Shown: one piece after another, positions 12,021 through 22,625 of the stretch
Layout of the letters: every line of letters starts with the position of its first letter
Numbering within the stretch: the stretch's first letter is position 1
Assembly: GCA_027186245.1 (NCBI GenBank)
Contig: CP114486.1
Location: 2,852,001-2,916,000, forward strand
From: Coriaria nepalensis
Taxonomy: Eukaryota; Streptophyta; Magnoliopsida; Cucurbitales; Coriariaceae
DNA: 64,000 nt
Direction of reading: 5' to 3'
Program-made: the position numbers and the translations under genes
The notes under the pieces: model-generated
What the model was told of the DNA's origin: nothing
Databases searched by the model: none
The model's input: only the letters and a program-made list of their open reading frames with translations

Positions 12021-13938
12021 TATTGCATATCAAAATATGTTTCCTGTTCCACGGATCAAGAGGGAAAAAAAACCGTTATTTTATTATCTATGACCTTGTG
12101 CAGCCTCGGGATCTTTGCTCGGAGACAATCTATATGTCGACTATGTCTGCATTTGACATTGTTCCGGACATTTTGTTGACAGGAGGGAGAGGTGAGATAT
12201 TGTATTATGTGTTTTGAGGTCAAGATTTTAGAGGTATAAGGTATAAAATGTGGCCTTTTAAGGGTAGAATGCCATTTCCCATTTTGTATTTAGTGGGAGT
12301 GGGGGACACAACTCACAATTATATGACAATTTTGTAATGGTTACGATAAGGTTTAGGGTGGTAAAAAGGAAAGCATAATGTCTGTGGGGGTGTTATGTGG
12401 GAGGACCAAGTTGTATGAAAAAATATGCTTTTATTTGTCTCATGATTCATGAAATTGTGTTCGGGGACTTGGTGAGATATTGATGTCGTCATCAACTCGG
12501 CTAGTCTTGATACCTTCGAGTATGGTAAAAAAAAAAACTCTGATCATGTCAAAGTTCAAACCCAATTTGTGAATATTACAACGCATCAGAGTATTAAAAA
12601 TGATTTTAGGTAATTTAGATATATTTAATGGACACATTCTCGGAATCACTTCTGAGTTGATGAAAGATTAAATACCTTATGTTGACTTTTTTGCCTTTAA
12701 GTTGACCATAAAGTTTCTCAATCTCATGTCAAAACAAGACAAGAAGGGTTTGGCGTGACTACGACTTGGCCTGCCTCACCACCCAATTTGATTAGTCAAA
12801 CTCTTTGTAAGAAAAAAGATGTAGAAAATGAAATGAGTTTTGTAATTAAAGAAGAATTCATATAATTACCAAGTAATTAGAGCCAAGCCGAAACAAATTA
12901 TATAGATTATTTCTATATTATAAGATTAAGATAAAATTTAAGGTTTTATTATTTTAGATTTAGGTCTTTAGGGCATGTTTAGTTTTGAAGAAAATGTTGT
13001 ATTAGTATAGATGAATGATGAATAATTATAATTTTAAGCAATCAGTTGGAATTATAGTATTCATATTCCACCGTTTGGTAGTATCAAAGAATGATCCATT
13101 TGATTCATTATTTTCAACTATTATGAAACTTATTTTGAGAAATGATTTTTTATTACTATTTTACTATCAATTTTGTTGTTATTTTACTTTTTTATTCTCA
13201 TTAACTTTTCAATTTCTTCTTCTCTTCTTCAATAGTTTTCTTCGATCCTTTACCAATTTTCAAACCTAAATCTATTATTTCACTCCTTCATCCGGATGAG
13301 GAAAGTTTGCGTCATAAACGATCTCTTTTACCAATTTTCAAACCTAACCTATTTTTCACTCCTTCATCTAAACGAGAGGAAGCTTTGATCTCCTTCACCA
13401 ATTTCCAGAAAGATGAACCTCAGCAACCATAAATGACGGCGAGTTTCCATGACATTTCATCTTCTTCCTTCATCATATACTATCTAATCTATGATTTCAT
13501 AGCTTCTTAATCTTTTTTCATTCTGATTTCTCTATTTTCGTATCATAGACCTATTTTTTAATTTCGTGCATGAAAATCTATATGTGGTGGATATTTTGTT
13601 GGAAATCTGTATGTGTGAAATCTGAAAATTGTGAAATCTAAAATAAGGTGGTGTGAAAATATGGTGAATTTTTTTTATTTCAAATCTATTTTTTCTAGAG
13701 ATGTGTTTCATTTGAAAATTTGTATCGGTAGATGTGTTTAGAAATGGTGAAATCCGAAAATAGTAATTTGATTAAGCTAAAAATGGTGGAATTTTGATTA
13801 AATTAAAAATGGTGGAAATTGTTTTGTTTTGTTTGGAATTGTTTGTGATTGTTTGGAAATTTGTTTAATCTGAAAAATGGCTCTAGGTTAAATTTAATTA
13901 TTTACTCAAGTTGAAGAAAAATGTATTCTAATAATACT
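12021..13938. other. Apyrase 3' flank and unassigned spacer
   Basis: The first few hundred bases are probably apyrase 3' UTR. No gene is seen in the remainder. At 12970 the sequence turns into GGGCATGTTTAGTTTTGAAG, a possible transposon terminus. A roughly 78-base imperfect direct repeat begins at 13251 and again at 13329 (both starting TACCAATTTTCAAACCTAA). Confidence 0.5.
13251..13406. repeat. Imperfect tandem repeat, period about 78 bp
   Basis: Two copies starting at 13251 and 13329 share TACCAATTTTCAAACCTAA and CACTCCTTCATC with scattered differences. Inside the decayed transposon area. Confidence 0.7.
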
Positions 13939-14659
13939 AGGATTAAGCATTGAAGGTGTTTATGTGATCGGACGATCTCAATTTTTAAAACACAATAAAC
14001 AAGGAACAGGAATCAAGGTCAAATATTTCATCGTTGCAAGAAGGTATCTACTGTATTTATGTAATATCTTATTTATAGTAGTTAGATGACCTATGCTTGG
14101 AATCTGGTATGAAAGATCCATGACTTTTTTAGAATCATTGTGACTTCTATGCTTGGGTTGAGTTTGCCACCCCCTTCCGATGATGACGGAGCAAGCACAT
14201 CAATGACTGTGGTAGAGAGTGCAGCGATGAATGATACATATATTAGGATTAAGCATTGAAGGTATTTTCGTGGTCGGATGATCTCAATTTTTAGAACACG
14301 AGAAACAAGAAATGGAAATCAAGGTCGAATATTTCATTGTTGCAGTAGGGTAAGTACTTTATTTATGTTATATATACTATTTACATGAATTAGATGATCT
14401 ATTATTTTTACCTGATATGAAATTTACATTACTTTTTCAGAATCATTGTGACTTCTATGCTTGGGCTGAGTTGGAGACCCCCTCCGATGATGACGAAGCA
14501 AGCACATCAATAACTGTGGTAGAGAGTGCAGCTATGAATGGGCCATGTCCTTCTGGCGAGGTTATCGAAAGTAATGATCTTATAGCTAGGTTAAAAATCA
14601 TAAGAAATATATATGTTATTGTACTTATTTTCTCTTTTGTTATTGCCCTAAAAATGTAG
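13939..14659 (+). pseudogene. GRF-type zinc-finger gene fragment, duplicated in tandem
   Basis: Two diverged copies of a unit of about 306 bases (13939-14244 and from 14245) each encode half-motifs of a GRF zinc finger. One half reads TRNGNQGRIFHCC and, after a GTAAGT donor and a TTTTTCAG acceptor, the next reads NHCDFYAWAELE, matching the family's N-P-G-x2-F...C and C-x-F-[FY]-x-W pattern. The second copy's last exon (14441-14659) stays open through an acidic linker to a C-terminal hydrophobic helix (IYVIVLIFSFVIAL) and a stop, the usual tail for small plant GRF proteins. The first copy carries an extra T in the run before GATGATGAC, so its frame ends early. No intact N-terminus is seen. Genes of this type commonly travel with plant transposons. 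Function is unknown. Confidence 0.65.
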
Positions 14660-15200
14660 TTGAATTTGAAGATTTATCTAACTTTTTTGTTATTGTATGT
14701 ATTTTTTTAACCTAAAAATTATATGTAATTAGAGATTGGAAGTATAATCTATTACGTGATTTCATCTTCAAAAATATATATTATGTGATTTCATCTTCAA
14801 AAATATCTATGTTATTCGATTTTATCTTCAAAAATGTTTTATTTGCTGAGTTTTATGCTAATCGAAGTATCTTGGTGAGCAATAAGACAACTGCATGTGT
14901 TCTTTTCATTTAGAAGAATTTGTGTTTAATTAGAAAAAGGAAAAAGAAAAAAGGGGGGCAGCAAATAGATAATGTCCTAAGAGAGGATATATCAAGAACA
15001 AGGCATTCTTGTTTAACACATCCATATAAGACATACCAAACTGTTTACCAAACTGTTCAAGTACTTAAATAAATCTGCTTACGCATCAACCATAGAATGG
15101 CTAATCTCCTAATGACCCTCCTAAATGAACCACAACAAAAAACCATCAATTCACCAAGCCATCACAAAAGACAGTTTTTTTTTTGATAAAACAACTGATC
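14660..15200. other. Spacer between the GRF and Harbinger remnants
   Basis: AT-rich. It contains a short reiterated motif (TATGTGATTTCATCTTCAAA and variants, about 14750-14830, three copies). No gene is seen. Confidence 0.5.
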
Positions 15201-15360
15201 AATTAACCCTTCCACGGTATGTCCAAAGTCACTTACTCCTCAATATTTCATTCACAAAGGCAACCTTCACATCATCCTCCCGAAAAGACATGTAAACATC
15301 CAATAATCCATTGTCCCGTTGTCAAGACCCGAGCCATTTGCATTGCTTCGCTAAATGTTA

Positions 15361-15788
15361 TCAGCAACACACGAGTTCATTCGCGACGTCGACCCGATGA
15401 TAATGGAGCTCATCTCCGGCTAGTTTTAAGATTGCGCGCTCTATTTTGCCTAATGCACTTTCAAATCTCTTTGAGCATTCAATTAATCTCCCAAAATATA
15501 TGTCATCGTGAGACCCCTTCTTCTTTTTCTTTGGCTTACTAGATTCACCTTCTATGTCAGTTATTCCAATGCTATTAATACGGAGAAGGAAGGCCAACTA
15601 TATTCTCTTCCGGTGAATTGATCAGTAAGAAGTTGAGCATCGACATCCCTCATAATGTTCATGTCCTCCGTGCCTTCTCCATCGGCTTTATCACCCTCAA
15701 ATATCTCAAAGAGCGCTTCGTATTGAGGGAATGCCCTGTTTTTGAATTGCTGACATCCCTCATGTGACTGACAGTGAGAAAAAATCAA
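15361..15788 (-). pseudogene. PIF/Harbinger ORF1-like (Myb/SANT-like) remnant
   Basis: Two overlapping minus-strand frames give pieces of the accessory DNA-binding protein of plant PIF/Harbinger transposons. The first piece reads FKNRAFPQYEALFEIFEGD, close to the conserved region after the Myb/SANT-like domain in L10-interacting-MYB proteins. The second has SKPKKKKKG followed by a helix, like the family's C-terminal region. A frame change near 15590 separates the two. The N-terminal Myb domain is not recognisable. It is decayed and not expected to work. Confidence 0.6.
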
Positions 15789-15899
15789 ATATAAAAAACA
15801 AATGATATCAACATAATACTTAACAAGTAGGATCCAAAAAATATCAACAAGAATCTGCCATATTTACCATTTTTTCCATTAAAATTGACAACAAGCAGA

Positions 15900-16495
15900 A
15901 TCTGCCAAACAAATAATTTTCAGCAAAGTCAAATTTTTATCAATTTTCAGTACTTAACAACAAATATCATCAAATACTTCCCAACAATTTTTTTTAACAA
16001 GAACGGGTTCATAGGTGGTTAAGACCATTGCTTAGATTCCTAACGGTGTTTTGCGCAAACATCAATTCAACATTTAACTTTATTGCATCCCTCATTACTA
16101 AAACACATTGAATCATGTAACCTTATCTCAAACCATTTCCATCTACCATCTTGAGAATTCAATTTTACTGATTCCGATATTGCACAAAGTACAACATGAA
16201 CACACCGGTTAACGGTTTCCATTGATCGACTAAAATCATAGCCTATAACTCTATACTTAACATCACATAATAGGATAATCGCCGCTTGTTTATCTATCTA
16301 CATATTTTTTGTATGTCTTGATTCACTTATATTTTAAAAGATACCGCATAATTTTATGAGAGCATGCCTATTTATTCTAATATAGTCACAACACTTTGTG
16401 TCGATCGCATAGATCATATCATTCATGTGCTCTGTATTGTCTATGAAATCGATGTAATACCACCTAATGTCCCTAAACCTTCTTCTCTTCTCCAT
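15900..16495 (-). mobile_element. PIF/Harbinger transposase (HARBI1-like) remnant
   Basis: A minus-strand frame from 16495 to 16334 gives a 53-residue N-terminal piece with RWYYIDFID and IRINRHALIKLC, the pattern seen where HARBI1-type nucleases begin (arginine-x5-F-x2-L-C). Beyond the stop, about 16275-16180, a further piece reads GYDFSRSMETVNRCVHVVL, matching the conserved F-x-R-S-x-E-T-[VI]-x-R-x-[FH] region. The DDE catalytic blocks are not recognisable. Stops and frame changes show a dead copy. Together with the ORF1 remnant just below it, this marks a decayed autonomous-type element. Confidence 0.65.
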
Positions 16496-17462
16496 ATCTC
16501 ATTGAAACAACTAACTAACTGATGAGTAAAAAGTAGACAACTATAAACAGTAGAAGCGACAGTAAACATTTCAATTTCTACGCTTCTTCTAGACTCCCAA
16601 GTGGGACATGATAAAACCGTGAAATTCGTTATAATATAAAATCAAAGTCATGTTTTAAACCGTTTACTTCAAACAATTTTACACATTATCATATTAAAAC
16701 AGATTTATTCACATATTCATACTCATTCAAACAGTGTAATTCATTCAAACAGTTTACTTCAAACATTATATCAATCATTCTAAGAAACCAAACATGGCAG
16801 TAATTTAAACATAATTCAGGATAGGATGGTAATCCCTTGTTACATCCAAAAAGACAGGTTACTTTTTCTGGACAATTTATTTTTCTCATTCATCCATCGA
16901 ACGATCTTTTAAAAAAGGCCTGCTAAAGTGGGTCATGACCGCCCGATCCAGTCCAATTGCTTCGACGCGGCAATGGACACGGAGATTGACCAAATTGACC
17001 AAATTGCCATTGATGAGTCGTTGGTTTTAACGCTCGAAAACAATATAAATAGAATAAAATCCCCTCTCCTATTTCCTATATAAAGAATAGTTTCCTTATC
17101 AAAATCCCTAAATTGAAGGGAAAAAGCGTAGCATTTTCCGAGAAAAGAAAAAAGAAGAATCCCAAAATTTCCGATTGGTTCCGGTCAATTTCATTTTCAG
17201 GTAATTCTTATTTCGGAAAATTTATCCGCTGAATAAATCCGCCTCCCCCGAATTTTCTCGGAAGAATCGCCCACGAACTAAAGGATCCTGCTGCTTTTTC
17301 AGCGTGATCCTTGGATCTGGGATACGTGTTTCAGCGTTATACTCATAATCTTTGAAGATTTTTGAGTGTTCAAGGAGTCTATTAATTGCTAATCGTTCCT
17401 GCTGAATTTAGGTTATTTATTTATATATATTTTTTTTTGGATTCGTTGAATTTTGTAGAGCT
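16496..17462. promoter_or_regulatory. Transposon edge, then promoter and 5' UTR intron of the RING-CH gene
   Basis: To about 16890 this is AT-rich and probably part of the element. From about 17100 it looks like 5' UTR of the RING-CH gene. A likely leader intron runs 17201-17458: donor TTTTCAG/GTAATT, acceptor TTTTGTAG, four bases before the ATG. The intron call rests on splice-site shape only. Confidence 0.5.
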
Positions 17463-19650
17463 ATGAGTGAACAATCGGTTTTGTATATGGACCGTTTGAT
17501 TCGGTCGGCGGCGGCGGGGCCTGATGAGGCTGCTGGAAACGCTGCAGAATCGTCGTCTTTAACTGCCGAGGCAGTGGTTGTGGATGGTAAGAGGGTGGAG
17601 GTTGAGAATGAGGGATCAAATGATGAGGAGGCGCCGCTCATTCAGGCGGCAGAGTGCCGTATTTGCCAAGACGAGGATAGCATTTCGAATTTAGAGACTC
17701 CGTGTGCTTGTAGTGGTAGTCTTAAGGTATATAATATTGAACCTTTTTTTTTGTATATTATATTGAGTTGTTTTGAATTTCTGGTTTAGTTTAGATGTGT
17801 TAATGTAGTTTAGATTTTCGAATTAAATCCTAAAGAAAAAGGCACTTTGAGTTTTTTTTTTTTTTTTTATGAGACCGAGTGTTAGGAATTTGTCTAGTTG
17901 CGGAAGAGCATTCTTGTTTTCCATTTTCATTTTTCCTGTTATATGCAGGTGAGGTTGTAAATCTTTATACTGATGTTGATTTGATTACTAGTAGTTCTTA
18001 GATGGTAACAGCTTCATCGTCTTTTTTTCAGTATGCTCATAGAAAGTGCGTTCAGCATTGGTGCAACGAGAAAGGAGATATAACTTGTGAGATCTGCCAT
18101 CAGGTACGCTCAATCATTTGTATCATTATGAAGCTGTTAGCGAAAGTTGTGTTCAGATATAAAGTATGCTCTTTATGCTCATCGAGTGTAGAGAGTTGAT
18201 ACTGCCATGCTTACATTGCACTATGCTTTCAGGATCAAGAAATTACAACCAGTAACTCCCCCTCCCTTTAAGTTGTGAGGAAAAAAAAATGGAGAGAGCG
18301 AGAGAGAGAATCCTACTTTCTTACCCTCTTTATAGATAAGTTGCACTTACAAGGAAAGTACAATATTTTCTCACCATTGGTGTCCCCATTTGAATTACAG
18401 CCTTACCAACCTGATTACACTGCTACACCTCCCCCTCAAATTGAAGAAACTACAATTGATATTGGGTGAGATCCGTTTTCTATTTGTTTCCATAAGTTCT
18501 TATTCTATTGACAGTAGTGGTACTTCTGTGATTTTTATAATGGTGTGTATTCAAAACGTAAAGATGAAGCTTGTTTATGATTTTGCAGGGGGAGATGGAC
18601 ACTCTCTGGCTCCCAGTTGGATTTACGCGATCCTCGCCTTTTGGCAATTGCGGAGGCAGAACATCATTACTTGGAAGCTGAGTATGATGAATATGCTTCA
18701 TCAAATACCACCGGAGCTGCATTCTGCCGTTCAGTTGCCCTTATTGTAAGTTCAGTAATTTTTTGGGGATGCATTAAATTACATTCCCACTTATTGCTGC
18801 ATTGTTTTTACTTGCTTTGTTTAACACTATATTATGAGTTCAATAATTTCTATTTAAAGTGGCCTTTTGTATATGTAGAAATCAATCTGTGTGTTTATAT
18901 ATCAATATTTGATCGTGAAACTGCTCTCTATTGCAGTTGATGGCCCTTCTTCTCTTGCAACATGCATCAACCGTGGCAGATCCTGATGGAGATGGAGATG
19001 GAGATGATGATGCCTCTGCCTTTTACTCTGTAAGTAGATTTGAACTTGTATTATCTGATCTAAAAAAGTCTGTATCTCTTTCAACCAAGTTGATGATCCA
19101 GATGCTCCTCTGCAGATTTTCTTGCTCAGAGCTGCTGCTTTTCTCCTACCTTGCTACATCATGGCCTGGGCTATAAGCATCTTGCAGCGTCGTCGCCAGA
19201 GGCAGGTTAGTGTTAAACCCTTCTCGGCTTCCATGCCCAAATCATCCTTGGAAATGGCATTCCTGTAAATTCTATTGCTGTTTCTGGTTCAACGTTTTAA
19301 ATTCTTTGGGTCTAAAATCCAACTTGGACTCAAAATTCCATACTATCTCGAAATTAATTCATACCCAAAATCAGTTTGCACAAACTACAGCCTCGAATGA
19401 TAAATCTGAATGAATTCTAAAGCGGATAAGAAGCACTTACTTTTGAGTGATTTATTTTGCTAACTTGATAACATCTCGAGATCTTAAAAGTGTGGTTCTT
19501 ACTTTAATCTTCTTCTTTTTCTCCCCTCTCCTTAAACAGGAAGCTGAAGCATTGGCTCAAGTGGCTTTTGTGCTTCAATCCGGACAACATAGGGGTGTCC
19601 AAATCGCAGTAGTCTCCGGAACGCCCCCCTCCACTCCAAGCCAGGAATAG
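17463..19650 (+). CDS. RING-CH (MARCH-like) membrane E3 ubiquitin ligase with DUF3675
   Basis: Predicted membrane-bound E3 ubiquitin ligase. Seven exons join in frame: 17463-17726, 18032-18103, 18401-18465, 18589-18745, 18937-19029, 19116-19205 and 19540-19650, giving 283 residues. The RING-CH finger is complete in C4HC3 order: Cys65, Cys68, Cys81, Cys83, His91, Cys94, Cys107 and Cys110. After the finger come YQPDYTAPPP-like residues and the DUF3675 region with GGRWTLSGSQLDLRDPR. Two hydrophobic helices follow (AFCRSVALILMALLLLQH and FLLRAAAFLLPCYIMAWAI), then a basic stretch (QRRRQRQ) and the conserved AFVLQSGQHRGVQ near the C-terminus. The short acidic insert DGDGDGDD lies between the helices. 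Homologues include the Arabidopsis PIT1 group. Substrates are unknown. Confidence 0.95.
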
Positions 19651-22349
19651 GTTTAAGTCACATCCATTTACACACAAAACTCCGGATGATCTTTTTGGTG
19701 CCATAATAGAGAGGATGATTCTCTTGGAGAATAAATGAAAAAAACACGAACTCCTAAATATGAGCAATTGATGCAACAGAAAATAGGCGGGCACGTCATA
19801 AGAAAGCACCATCTCTTATGACTCGGATTAAATTATAAGCATCGTTGCCGCAATACCAAATTTTTTTCCCCCAATTCTTGTGTAGTATTATTGTCTTTTT
19901 TAAGCTGTCGGAGCAACCTGCTTGTTGTATAAACCGGATCGTTCGCTTGCTTCTGTATCTGCCATGTTCCATGTTTGTAATGAATTCATATTTTCATATA
20001 CATGTTTTTCTCGCCTTACGTTCTCCACCTTGATTTTTTTTATCAAAACAAAATTTGGATATGACAATGATTGCTAAAAAGGATTGGCATTCAGATTATG
20101 GATTATACACATAATTGATGTCAGAAACGTGGTTCGTTCTTAAACTTAACTGATGTCAGCCAGATATGCTGGTGCTTTAAAACAACCCCTAAAAATGGGT
20201 AGAAAGAAAAAGCAAGAGACATGATCTGTTCCATCTGTACTTACAGCAACAAAGCCTTTATTTGGTGGCTTAGTCAGCAGACCATATGGATGAAGTGATT
20301 GGCCCTCTAGAACTCGTTCGTGGGTCCCAATTGTTACAATCAAAGTTCATGGAAAGTCCCAACTTTGAGACCAACCTTGGGAAACCAACAAATATCAAAA
20401 TTTTCACTTTTCCTTTTTTCTTTCCTTTTTTTTTTGTTCTTTTTTTTTTTTTTAATTTTCTCCCCCCTTTCTTTATAACGTTTAAAAATGACAATATGGA
20501 ATATGAATTATGATCCATCACATTACTAAAACATTCTAACGAGTACAATCTAAACTTTAAAGTGAAAAGAAAAAGGCAAAACCTTATTGTTTGATGATAT
20601 AAATGAAATTACTACATTATAACATATTGTTAAATAACTTAAAAATAAATATTGTATGTTTTTAAGACATCACGGGAAAAATAGTATAGACTCATTTAAA
20701 CTCTTTTGCTTTTTAAAGAAGAATAAAAAGCCAATAAAACTCAGCACATTGATTAAAACATCTTCTTCTTTTTTCTAATCTTACATGGACATTTATTTGA
20801 CCGGTCAACTCTGAATCTGATGGCATTATGTCACCCAATCCCAATTTTTGAGAAAAGACCAGCACCCAACTAGTTTATGCTTTAGAATGTTCCTAAAGAG
20901 AGAGAAGTGGCTAGTTGGTCTTTTTATGTAAGTATTTGAATTTGAGTTGTATGAATTTGTAATCGATTTAAATTTTTAATTAGTATGACATAAATTATTT
21001 ATTATATAAAATTAAATAATTTAAATAACGTATTAAATAATTTAATTAATATTAAATTTTATTCAATCTTAATTATAATTCTAATCCGGAGAGGATCGGA
21101 TCCAAATCTCTTACGCGAAGCATTGAATGGAGAGGGTGGCAACTCAAAAGAAAGATCACTCGAATAAAGCACCAAACTAGAATGCACTCGAATCGAGCAT
21201 TAATTGGGTTTTTTTTTTTTTGTTTTGTTTTGGATATAATTTAGATGGGTATAGGGAAGAGAGCTTGGAATTCAAAAGGTGTGGGGTATTGGGTAATATT
21301 CTAATGTTAAGCCAGAATAGCATAAAGCAAGCATTTGTTTCTTTATGGAGAGGGAAAACAGGAAGCTTTTCTTTTCTACTAAATTTGATGTTCTTCTATT
21401 CTCTTCTCTCCCTCTTACCATTTTTTTTTTTTTTTTGCTTTATTTTCTTTTCTTTGTAAAAATATCAATGGGTGGCCCCATGGCTTCTGTTGGCTCTTTC
21501 CTTAATGACAAAGGAAAGGTAAATAAATTACAATACTAGGCCCTGAAAGAAAAAAACCCACCCATATCTTCTAGTTCTTATATGAGAATAGCTTCAATGT
21601 TCCTTTAATATTCTTACCAACTAATAAGACCATTCGCTAAAAAAGAGAGAATATTTCATCATTCATCATCACTCACTTACTCACTGCATCCCCATATCTA
21701 TCAGATTGTATTTGTCATATGTTGGTTCGTATGTGCGAGAGATTTACAAATTTTCTATAAATTTATATGTGAGAAATGAGGTGACTCGTAGCTCAAAAGG
21801 GGTAGGCTAGTAACTAATATAGACTAGGTAGGCTGGCCCCTTTGAAGTAACAAAAGCAGTGCAAATGATAGAGAAATCAGATTACATATTAGCTCATCAA
21901 AGGCAGCAAAAATGAACAGAAAAAGATACTTGGCTTCTCAAGGCTCAAGTGCATTGTTCCATTTAACACCCCTTTATTCACACCCTCCCTCCATATTTTG
22001 TCATCAGATTCTTATTTAAAAAGATAAAATAAAAATAAAACAGCCTTAATTTGCTTATAATTAATTGCTGTATTATGATTTGGGGTGAATCTTATATTCC
22101 TCTCTTCTCTCTCTAGGGACCCCCAGTGATTGCTTTATGCGTTAAAACTCCCCCATCCAAATCCACGACACCACATGTATAAATGACACCCCTTTATATG
22201 TATCTCTCTCTACAGGACTATGTAACATATAGCTAGCTAGCTGTCAAACCCCAGTTCAAAACCTCTCTCCTCCTCCTCCTTCTCTTCTTCTTTGGCTGGA
22301 GGGCTATCAATCGAGCTAGCTCGAAAGGTTGAAATCTTAAGGAGAAACA
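19651..22349. other. Intergenic region: RING-CH 3' UTR and CLE promoter
   Basis: The left few hundred bases are likely 3' UTR. No gene is seen in the middle, which is AT-rich with poly-T runs near 20420-20460 and 21420-21440. Upstream of the CLE gene, TATAAAT at 22178-22184 lies about 170 bases before the ATG, followed by a CT-rich leader (TCTCTCTC, CTCCTCCTCC), so it is a candidate TATA box. Confidence 0.5.
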
Positions 22350-22625
22350 ATGGTTTCAAGTGCTCGTAGAGTGCTTTTCCTTGCTATATGCATTGGGGTT
22401 TTAGCTTTCAAACCAATTGAAGTCTGTGCTTTGAGACACACTCAAGAGCATAATCATGGATTAGTCATGTTACGTAACCGTCGCCTTCTTGAGGTGGTTT
22501 CAACCGAGGAAGCTATGAGCACGAAAACAAACAAGGCTGTCCCGGAAAAGAGCCGGTTTGATCCAAATCGATCGAGCAAGAGAAAGTTTCGAAGGGGATC
22601 GGACCCTATTCATAATAGGTCCTAA
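22350..22625 (+). CDS. CLE45: CLE45-like signalling peptide precursor
   Basis: Single-exon precursor of 91 residues. Residues 1 to about 27 form a signal peptide (hydrophobic run VLFLAICIGVLAF, cleavage expected near VCA-LR). A variable middle follows, with no cysteine after the signal peptide. The C-terminus carries the 12-residue CLE motif RKFRRGSDPIHN at residues 78-89, followed only by RS. The R-R-G-S-D-P-I-H-N core is the CLE45 signature and differs from the G-P-D-P core of most CLEs. In Arabidopsis CLE45 is sensed by BAM3 in root protophloem and holds back its differentiation. The tail of two residues would need trimming. The motif, length and signal peptide fit well. Assignment to CLE45 rather than a sister CLE rests on the core motif and on the neighbouring ZF-HD gene. 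Confidence 0.9.
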   Translation: MVSSARRVLFLAICIGVLAFKPIEVCALRHTQEHNHGLVMLRNRRLLEVVSTEEAMSTKTNKAVPEKSRFDPNRSSKRKFRRGSDPIHNRS

